Shown here in pieces: positions 6,638-11,430 of a stretch of 11,430 nucleotides of DNA. The notes under the pieces are model-generated. The model did not search any database, had not been told where the DNA came from, and saw nothing but the letters and a program-made list of their open reading frames with translations. Origin of the DNA: an uncultured Hungatella sp. (GTDB lineage: Bacteria; Bacillota; Clostridia; Lachnospirales; Lachnospiraceae); assembly GCA_910588505.1 (NCBI GenBank), contig CAJUPQ010000097.1:1-11430 (forward strand), written 5' to 3'. Position 1 is the stretch's first letter; each line of letters starts with the position of its first letter. The translations under genes were made by a program, and so were the position numbers.

Positions 6638-7605
6638 TCGGGATAAAGATGAGAAGATCGTGGAAATTGGCAGCGGCAGTGGTGGTGATCGCGGCGGTAT
6701 GCGCTGCCTGCAAGGGGGGCGGAGAAGCCGGCGGCGGGAATCAGATGGTGGAAGCGGGAGATGAGGCAGCGGGCAGGGATAAGGACGGGGAAATGGCAGG
6801 CGGTGACCTGGATGGAGCGGGAGCCGGAGAAGAAAATAGTCGAAGGGACGCAGGAGCCGGTGACGGAGAAGGCGGCGGGAAGGCTGCGGAACCCGGGAAC
6901 GGAGAGGGTGACGGCGGGAAGACTGCGGGATCCGGGAACGGAGAACGGGACGGCGGGAAGACTGGAGGATCCGGGGACGGAGACGGAAGTTTCATGGCCG
7001 GGAGCGGGGACGAGGACGGCGGACCGGAAGCTGCGGGATCCGGGGACGAAGAGCGGGGGGATTTTACTGTGGGAACATGGGACGGGCTTACGTTTACAAA
7101 TCCCTGGCTTAAGGTGTCTATTACTTTTCCCCAGGGCTCCAAGGTGTTTTCGGCAGCAAAAATGCGGGCGCTGGTGGGTACAAGCAGCGAAATTATCGTC
7201 AACGGCGGCGGTCAGGGGGATGTTGAGGGAGAACTGTCCCAGGCTTTGAATGTGTATGATCTGATGGTGACCATGCCGGACGGCAAAAGCAGCGTTCAGC
7301 TGGCTTATATGAACACGAAGAAGGCGGCCCCGGACAGGGACATCTCGGCAGCGGACTGTCTGGAGGAGATGGCCGGGGAGTTGTCCGCCATCGGGGATAT
7401 GGGGTATGAGATCAGTCCCATAGAGAAGAGGGAGATCGGAGGCCAGGTCTTTGACGGGTTTTCGGCAAGCCTTATGGGCGGGGCTCTGTATCAGGAGTAT
7501 TACGGGATCCGGGCAGGGGATCATGTGGCGATTTTGACAGCCAGTTATGAGGAGAGCGGGAGAGAGGCAGTGGAGGCGGTGATCAGGGGGATTGAGATGC
7601 CGTAA
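6634..7605 (+). CDS. Putative lipoprotein with Gly/Asp/Glu-rich repeat linker, function unknown
   Basis: The 323-residue product starts with a short basic segment and a hydrophobic stretch (KLAAAVVVIAAVCAAC), with C26 as the likely lipidated cysteine. The residue at -3 is Cys instead of Leu, so the lipobox is not canonical. Residues about 27-145 are a low-complexity Gly/Asp/Glu/Lys linker with three 13-residue repeats of the type GGKTAGSGNGEGD. Residues about 146-323 form a compact domain beginning FTVGTWDGLTFTNPWLKVSI, which I do not recognise; it ends in an alpha/beta pattern and may bind or fold at the cell surface. The ATG at 6634 is chosen because it overlaps the upstream stop (ATGA) and GGAGG (6619-6623) lies 10 nt before it; ATG 6649 is the alternative. 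It sits in the middle of the hydrolase-lipoprotein-acetyltransferase operon. Confidence 0.75.
   Translation: MIGIKMRRSWKLAAAVVVIAAVCAACKGGGEAGGGNQMVEAGDEAAGRDKDGEMAGGDLDGAGAGEENSRRDAGAGDGEGGGKAAEPGNGEGDGGKTAGSGNGERDGGKTGGSGDGDGSFMAGSGDEDGGPEAAGSGDEERGDFTVGTWDGLTFTNPWLKVSITFPQGSKVFSAAKMRALVGTSSEIIVNGGGQGDVEGELSQALNVYDLMVTMPDGKSSVQLAYMNTKKAAPDRDISAADCLEEMAGELSAIGDMGYEISPIEKREIGGQVFDGFSASLMGGALYQEYYGIRAGDHVAILTASYEESGREAVEAVIRGIEMP
6874..6990 (+). repeat. Three 39-bp in-frame tandem repeats inside the lipoprotein gene
   Basis: GGCGGGAAG recurs at 6874, 6913 and 6952, giving a 39-bp period. The units share GGCGGGAAG, a GGATCC or GGAACC-like core and GGGAACGGAGA. The repeat length is a multiple of three, so copy-number change would lengthen or shorten the linker without a frameshift. 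Weaker related segments continue to about 7055. Confidence 0.8.
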
Positions 7606-7624
7606 CATGTTCATAGGAGAAAAC

Positions 7625-8203
7625 ATGGGGAAAATAGTTAAAGAAACTAACCACAGGGAAGCAGAAAAGGAACAAAACCGCGAACCGCGGATCCGTCAGG
7701 CAGTGGAGGCGGAAATGGACACGATCATGGAGCTTTACCGGAAAGCCAGGCAGTTTATGGCTGACCACGGCAATCCCCGGCAGTGGCCGCCTGCCTATCC
7801 GCCCGGAGAGATGGTGCTCCAGGATATCCGGGACGGTCACATGTTTGTGTGCGTGGCGGAGGGACAGATCAGGGCGGTCTTTTATTACCGGCAGGGCCAG
7901 GAGCTGGATTACCAGGATATCCGGGACGGTCAGTGGATCAATGAGGAGCCCTATGGGGTGGTTCACCGAATTACCTCTGACGGGTCGGTAAAAGGGGCGG
8001 GCTCCTTTTGTCTTCAGTGGGCGTTCCTTCAGTGCAAAAATCTAAAGATCGACACCCACAGGGACAATGTGGTGATGCAGAATCTTCTGAAGAAAAACGG
8101 GTTTCAGTACTGCGGGATCATCCACATAAGAAACGGGGAGGAGAGACTGGCGTATCAGAAAGGGCCGGATGGTCGCCAGATCCCCAAATCAATAGAAAGA
8201 TAG
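7625..8203 (+). CDS. GNAT family N-acetyltransferase
   Basis: The 192-residue protein has a hydrophilic head of about 20 residues and then a GNAT domain. IRQAVEAEMDTIMELYRKA forms the first strand and helix. A central region with MFVCVAEGQIRAVFYY follows, then HRITSDGSVKGAGSFCLQWAF for the acetyl-CoA loop, and LKIDTHRDNVVMQNLLKKNGF for the final helix-strand. The acetyl-CoA loop reads SVKGAG, with Ser where Gln/Arg is usual in the (Q/R)xxGx(G/A) motif; the remainder of the fold is conserved. It likely transfers an acetyl group to an unknown amine or peptide substrate. I choose ATG 7625, in frame with earlier ATGs, because AGGAG (7614-7618) lies 6 nt upstream. It follows the lipoprotein gene by 19 nt and probably ends the operon. 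Confidence 0.85.
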   Translation: MGKIVKETNHREAEKEQNREPRIRQAVEAEMDTIMELYRKARQFMADHGNPRQWPPAYPPGEMVLQDIRDGHMFVCVAEGQIRAVFYYRQGQELDYQDIRDGQWINEEPYGVVHRITSDGSVKGAGSFCLQWAFLQCKNLKIDTHRDNVVMQNLLKKNGFQYCGIIHIRNGEERLAYQKGPDGRQIPKSIER

Positions 8204-8210
8204 AAAAATG

Positions 8211-8250
8211 GCAGATTAGCAGATTGGCAGATTAGCAGATTGGCAGATTG
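8211..8250. repeat. 8-bp tandem repeat, five copies
   Basis: Five consecutive copies of GCAGATT followed by A or G run from 8211 to 8250, in the order A, G, A, G, G, followed by a broken GCAGGCAG. It lies 7 nt after the acetyltransferase stop and outside any gene. Confidence 0.9.
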
Positions 8251-8259
8251 GCAGGCAGA

Positions 8260-8295
8260 GACCGCTTATTGAGAAATTTTTATCAGTAAGCGGTC
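8260..8295 (+). terminator. Hairpin terminator after the acetyltransferase gene
   Basis: GACCGCTTATTGA (8260-8272) pairs with TCAGTAAGCGGTC (8283-8295) over 13 positions with one G-U pair, around a 10-nt AT-rich loop. The downstream tract is only TTGACATTTTC, so termination may be partial. The first bases of that tract are also the -35 box of the next operon. Confidence 0.65.
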
Positions 8296-8324
8296 TTGAC
8301 ATTTTCAGGAAGTTAGCGTATGAT
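8296..8324 (+). promoter_or_regulatory. Near-consensus promoter of the feo operon
   Basis: A perfect TTGACA (8296-8301) and TATGAT (8319-8324) are exactly 17 nt apart. Transcription would start near 8331, inside the Fur box, with a leader of about 50 nt before feoA. Confidence 0.85.
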
Positions 8325-8330
8325 AACATA

Positions 8331-8350
8331 GAAAATGATAATCAAAATCA
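8331..8350. promoter_or_regulatory. Fur box (iron-responsive operator)
   Basis: The 19 bases at 8331-8349 match the classic Fur box GATAATGATAATCATTATC at 16 positions. Within them, 8336-8350 matches the TGATAATNATTATCA inverted repeat at 12 of 14 positions. The site covers the expected transcription start, so Fur with iron would block the promoter, as expected for ferrous iron uptake genes. Confidence 0.85.
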
Positions 8351-8379
8351 AATTTATCACAGGAAAGGAAGCGGTGGAT

Positions 8380-8595
8380 ATGCCATTAGCCATGGCTGCG
8401 GAGGGCGAGACCAGGACGATCACGGATTTCAGAGGACAGGAGGATATGAAGCGCCATTTAAGAGATCTTGGATTTATGAAGGGAGAGCGGGTGCGCGTGG
8501 TGGGAGAGAATGCCGGCGGCATGATCCTTATGGTGAAGGGCGTAAAGGTAGCTCTCAACAGAGGGCTTGCCCACAAGATCATGGTGGCGGATTGA
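8380..8595 (+). CDS. feoA: FeoA domain protein, first copy
   Basis: This 71-residue cytoplasmic protein has the SH3-like FeoA fold: a variable head, then MKRHLRDLGFMKGERVRVVGENAGGMILMVKGVKVALNRGLAHKIMV. The LGFMKGE turn and the closing ALNRGLAHKI strand are typical. FeoA is thought to act with FeoB at the inner membrane face during ferrous iron import, perhaps by contacting its G domain. ATG 8380 is chosen because AAAGGAAG (8364-8371) is 8 nt upstream. An earlier in-frame ATG (8335) lies inside the Fur box at the transcription start and cannot serve. It is the first gene of the iron operon; the second feoA follows 34 nt later. Its head (MPLAMAAEGETRTITDFRG) resembles the small FeoA proteins of Clostridia that come in pairs. 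Confidence 0.92.
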   Translation: MPLAMAAEGETRTITDFRGQEDMKRHLRDLGFMKGERVRVVGENAGGMILMVKGVKVALNRGLAHKIMVAD

Positions 8596-8629
8596 CAAGC
8601 TTTTGATATCTGAAAGGGAGGTAGACAGT

Positions 8630-8851
8630 ATGACATTGAGAGATCTAAGTCCCGGGCAGCAGGGGACTGTGACAGCGGTTAGCGCAACAGGGGCCATGAA
8701 GAGAAGGATCATGGACATGGGAGTGACCCCGGGGGTGGAGATAAAGGTGGTGAAAACGGCGCCTTTAGGCGACCCGGTGGAAGTTCGCGTGAGGGGATAT
8801 GAGTTGAGTCTGAGAAAGGATGAGGCAGCCCAGGTACAGGTGGAGATGTGA
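8630..8851 (+). CDS. feoA: FeoA domain protein, second copy
   Basis: This 73-residue FeoA-type protein starts MTLRDLSPGQQGTVTAVSATGAMKRRIMDMGVTPGVEIKVV and ends with RVRGYELSLRKDEAAQVQVEM. The DMGVTPG turn and the PVEVRVRGYELSLR strand are textbook FeoA features, and this copy is closer to the classical FeoA than the first one. It probably works with FeoB at the cytoplasmic membrane face. The start is set by AGGGAGG (8615-8621), 8 nt upstream of ATG. It lies between the first feoA and feoB, with 37 nt to the feoB start, so it is in the same Fur-controlled transcript. The two FeoA proteins are clearly diverged from each other in sequence, which argues for distinct roles and not a recent duplication. 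Confidence 0.95.
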   Translation: MTLRDLSPGQQGTVTAVSATGAMKRRIMDMGVTPGVEIKVVKTAPLGDPVEVRVRGYELSLRKDEAAQVQVEM

Positions 8852-8888
8852 ATAGGGGTTAGCCAAAACTAACAGGAGGATGGAAGCG

Positions 8889-10991
8889 ATGAGTGGAATA
8901 TATGGTGAGAAGAAGGCTTCACCTGAGGGACGCGGCGTGGAGGCGGCTATTGTTATGGCCCTGGCCGGCAATCCAAACTGCGGAAAGACGACTTTGTTTA
9001 ATGAGATCACAGGCTCTAAGCAGCATGTGGGCAACTGGCCGGGAGTTACGGTTGAGAAGAAGGAGGGCGTTTACCGGAAAAATAAGAGCGTCCGCGTTCT
9101 GGATCTTCCGGGAACCTATTCTCTGTCCCCCTACTCTGCGGAGGAGGTAGTGGCCAGGGACTATATTGTGAGGGAAAGGCCAAATGTGGTCGTCAATCTT
9201 GTGGACGCCACCAGCATTGAGAGAAATCTTTATCTGACCGTGCAGCTTATGGAGACGGGGATTCCCATGGTAGTGGCTATGAACATGATGGATGAGGTGG
9301 AACTTCGGGGGGATAAGATCGACTGTGCCGGACTGTCCGGGGCTCTGGGCATCCCCGTGATCCCTGTGGTTGCCAGGACGGGAAAAGGGCTGGACGGGCT
9401 GATGGAAGCGGCTGTAAAGGTGGCCAAGGAAGGCAAAAAGCCTGTGAGGCCGGATATTTTTGGCAAGGAGTTAGCGGATGCTATCCAAGCAACAGCCGAC
9501 CTGCTGGGAGACAGTGAGTCGGACGAGAATATCTGGAGAGCCATCAAGCTGGCGGAACATGACGAGATCATTACAGGGGAGGTAGACGCCGGGAAAAAGG
9601 AGGCGGTGGAGACCCTTGTGAAGGCGGCGGATCAGGCATCCGGCGGGGACGCGGAGGCAGGGATCGCGGACAGCAGATATCAGTACATAGGAAAGCTGGT
9701 AAAACAGTGGGTGACCAAAAGCGGGAGAGGCCACAGGGAGACAAAGTCGGATAAGCTGGATAAGATCCTGACAAACCGGATCCTGGCTCTGCCGATCTTT
9801 GCGGGGATCATGTATCTTCTGTTTGCCTGTACCTTTAGCGAGAATTTTCTGTTTATACCAGACCTTCCAAGCCCGGGTGTGTATTTGGCCGGGATCGTGG
9901 AGGAGGTGTGGGGCCTGGCCGCGGAGACGGTTGTGGCTGCCGTGGAGGGGCTGGGGGCTTCCCCGTGGGCAGTGGGCCTGGTGACCAGCTGCCTGGACGG
10001 TATCGGGGCTGTGTTCGGATTTCTGCCTCTGGTGCTTGTGCTGTTTTTGCTTTTGTCATTTTTGGAGGACAGCGGATATATGGCGAGAGTGGCTTTTGTC
10101 ATGGACCGTATCTTCAGACATTTTGGCTTAAGCGGACGGTCCTTTATCCCTATGCTTATGGGATTCGGATGCTCGGTTCCGGCGCTGATGGCGTCCAGGA
10201 CTCTGGAGAGTGAAAAGGACCGGAAGATCACCATGATGATTACGCCGTTTATGTCCTGCGGCGCGAAGCTGCCTATTTACGCCATGTTCGCGGCCACGTT
10301 GTTTGCGGACAGCAACCAGACCGTGATCGTATTTTCTATCTATATGCTGGGGATTGTGGTGGCTGTTATGAGCGCGCTGCTCCTGAATAAATTTGTTTTT
10401 AAAAGCGAGGCTTCAGGTTTTATCATGGAACTGCCCCAGTACAGGATACCCACGGCAAAGAGCGTTGCTATCCACGGGTGGGAGAAGGTGAAGGGGTTCG
10501 CGGTGAAGGCCGGTACAGTGATCTTTGGATCTACAGTGCTTATCTGGTTTTTGTCCAGCTTTAATTTTGGCGGCATGTGCGATATGGAGGAAAGCCTGCT
10601 GGCAAGTATCGGCAACGGAATTAAGTGGATCTTCACGCCCCTTGGCTTTGGAGACTGGCGGGCGTCTGTGGGTGTGGTCACCGGATGGATCGCCAAGGAG
10701 AATATCGTGGCCACCTTTGGACAGGTGTTTGGAAATGTCAGCGAGGAGACCGTGGAAGCTATCATGGCAGGGGAGGCGGCTCTGCCGGCCATCGGCCAGG
10801 TGTTTACCAGGGCTTCGGCATATTCCTATATGGCTTTCAATCTTCTGTGCATGCCTTGTTTTGCGGCTGTGGGAGCTATGAGGAGGGAGTACGGCTCTTG
10901 GAAGTGGACGCTTCGGGCTATCGGGTTCCAGATGGCGACCGCTTATGTGGTGGCGTTGATGGTGTATGTTGTAGGCAATATGGTGTTGTGA
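8889..10991 (+). CDS. feoB: Ferrous iron transport protein B
   Basis: The 700-residue protein is the membrane component of ferrous iron uptake. The N-terminal cytoplasmic G domain has G1 GNPNCGKT (27-34), the G2 threonine T54 in GVTVE, G3 DLPG (72-75) and G4 NMMD (132-135), followed by a helical linker domain (about 165-285) and then the membrane part. The two Gate repeats carry the conserved cysteine motifs GCSVPA (C428) and SCGAKLP (C457), as in known FeoB proteins, and about eight to ten membrane segments are visible. The chosen ATG 8889 has AGGAGG 9 nt upstream; the ATG at 8880 directly abuts that site. Length is within the normal range. It is the third gene of the Fur-regulated operon; no feoC follows, a Fur-family gene takes that place. 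Confidence 0.97.
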   Translation: MSGIYGEKKASPEGRGVEAAIVMALAGNPNCGKTTLFNEITGSKQHVGNWPGVTVEKKEGVYRKNKSVRVLDLPGTYSLSPYSAEEVVARDYIVRERPNVVVNLVDATSIERNLYLTVQLMETGIPMVVAMNMMDEVELRGDKIDCAGLSGALGIPVIPVVARTGKGLDGLMEAAVKVAKEGKKPVRPDIFGKELADAIQATADLLGDSESDENIWRAIKLAEHDEIITGEVDAGKKEAVETLVKAADQASGGDAEAGIADSRYQYIGKLVKQWVTKSGRGHRETKSDKLDKILTNRILALPIFAGIMYLLFACTFSENFLFIPDLPSPGVYLAGIVEEVWGLAAETVVAAVEGLGASPWAVGLVTSCLDGIGAVFGFLPLVLVLFLLLSFLEDSGYMARVAFVMDRIFRHFGLSGRSFIPMLMGFGCSVPALMASRTLESEKDRKITMMITPFMSCGAKLPIYAMFAATLFADSNQTVIVFSIYMLGIVVAVMSALLLNKFVFKSEASGFIMELPQYRIPTAKSVAIHGWEKVKGFAVKAGTVIFGSTVLIWFLSSFNFGGMCDMEESLLASIGNGIKWIFTPLGFGDWRASVGVVTGWIAKENIVATFGQVFGNVSEETVEAIMAGEAALPAIGQVFTRASAYSYMAFNLLCMPCFAAVGAMRREYGSWKWTLRAIGFQMATAYVVALMVYVVGNMVL

Positions 10992-11020
10992 TCGGTCAGG
11001 TGATGAGGGGAGGAGATCGT

Positions 11021-11284
11021 TTGTCATTGCAGGATAAGAAGAACTATATTTTGCGGGAACTGAAAAAGGGAGGGTGCAGGATCACCAGCCAGAGACAGGT
11101 TTTGATCGATGTGATCTTAAGGGACGAGTGCTGTTCCTGCAAGGAGATCTACTATCAGGCCATTAAGGAGGATCCCACTCTGGGGCTGGCCACGGTTTAC
11201 CGGATGGTGAAGACCATGGAGGAGGCGGGGCTGATCCGGAGGAAAAATATGTACCGGGTTGATTTTGAGGGCGCGGCTGGGTGA
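11021..11284 (+). CDS. Fur-family DNA-binding domain protein, C-terminally truncated
   Basis: From a TTG start the product has 87 residues and contains only the winged-helix part of a Fur-family repressor. RITSQRQVLIDVI (20-32) is helix 1, CKEIYYQAI (40-48) helix 2, LATVYRMVKTMEEAGLI (56-72) the recognition helix, and KNMYRVDFEG the wing. The protein ends at AAG-TGA shortly after. Fur-family regulators usually have 130-150 residues with a C-terminal dimerisation and metal-binding domain, which is missing. TTG 11021 is preferred because GGGGAGGAG (11007-11015) lies 5 nt upstream; the in-frame ATG 11003 has only a weak site. The gene starts 29 nt after feoB, so it shares its transcript and probably belongs to iron regulation. 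It could be a pseudogene, or a short form of real function; the sequence alone does not decide. Confidence 0.75.
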   Translation: MSLQDKKNYILRELKKGGCRITSQRQVLIDVILRDECCSCKEIYYQAIKEDPTLGLATVYRMVKTMEEAGLIRRKNMYRVDFEGAAG

Positions 11285-11430
11285 GGGGAGTTTGTTGATT
11301 TTCGCTGCAAAGTTGAGGCAGCGTCCCCTGTCGGAACCACCTTAAGTGAGCAAATCCTGGCCAGCGAATCCTGTATTTGCCAGGGATGTACTCTCGGAAT
11401 CTCTCTTGCACCTGCCTTTGTGGATGATTT
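11285..11430. other. Unassigned sequence after the Fur-like gene
   Basis: No gene with a start codon and ribosome site is supported here. The Fur frame stays open beyond its TGA to the window edge (about 48 codons), but the translation (FRCKVEAASPVGTTL and onward, with a CICQGC cluster) does not resemble a Fur C-terminal domain. A small hairpin CGCTGC/GCAGCG (11303-11308 with 11318-11323) has no T tract and is not a convincing terminator. The minus strand is also open for part of this stretch. Confidence 0.4.

Noticed and set aside
6445..7626. A 393-codon open frame on the - strand
   Set aside because: It is antisense to the nicotinamidase end and the GC-rich repetitive lipoprotein gene; its Pro/Ser/His-rich translation has no domain and no ribosome site. 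The + strand has clear family motifs and coupling.
8335..8379. Upstream ATG extending the first FeoA by 15 residues
   Set aside because: It lies in the Fur box at the predicted transcription start and has no ribosome site; ATG 8380 does.
9680..10234. A 184-codon open frame on the - strand
   Set aside because: It is a shadow of the feoB membrane-domain coding sequence, which carries strong family motifs.
10625..11020. Long N-terminal extension of the Fur-like frame into feoB
   Set aside because: This region is out of frame with feoB, which has conserved motifs there; the extension has no Fur similarity and a good TTG start with a strong ribosome site lies at 11021.
11285..11430. Selenocysteine read-through of the Fur TGA
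   Set aside because: The translation after the TGA does not look like a Fur domain, and the only nearby hairpin (11303-11323) is short and generic, so a selenocysteine signal is not supported.

Overview
The window looks like a chromosomal segment from a strictly anaerobic Gram-positive gut bacterium, most likely a Lachnospiraceae/Clostridium cluster XIVa relative. This rests on a pyruvate:ferredoxin oxidoreductase, strong AGGAGG-type ribosome binding sites, a T-box leader, a twin-FeoA/FeoB iron operon and moderately high GC. The species call is inference; no rRNA or other marker is present.

Left part, + strand: the 3' end of pyruvate:ferredoxin oxidoreductase (1-648) with its own terminator, a YebC/PmpR-family gene (929-1657) with a good promoter, and a PIN-like domain gene (1727-2332). 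A convergent intergenic region (2333-2661) holds a 55-bp imperfect tandem repeat and a strong hairpin terminator. From the right, on the - strand, runs a three-gene ABC transporter operon of the TrpXYZ type (binding lipoprotein, permease, ATPase; 5458 down to 2662). It is preceded by a clear T-box riboswitch (about 5960 to 5675) with a consensus promoter, so uptake is expected to respond to an uncharged tRNA. The specifier appears to be CUA (Leu) or, one base on, UAU (Tyr), rather than the Trp codon.

Middle part, + strand: a divergent operon of a nicotinamidase-like isochorismatase-fold hydrolase (6119-6637), a putative lipoprotein with a Gly/Asp/Glu-rich linker built from 39-bp repeats (6634-7605), and a GNAT acetyltransferase (7625-8203). 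It is followed by an 8-bp tandem repeat and a hairpin.

Right part, + strand: a ferrous iron uptake operon, feoA-feoA-feoB (8380-10991), driven by a near-consensus promoter with a Fur box at the expected transcription start. A Fur-family DNA-binding domain follows (11021-11284). This last protein stops right after its winged helix and lacks the usual dimerisation/metal domain. The sequence beyond it to the window end is unassigned and may be foreign.

Nothing here clearly amounts to a new system. The best leads are the truncated Fur-like gene and its junction, the unexpected T-box specifier in front of a TrpXYZ-type transporter, and the 55-bp hairpin repeat.
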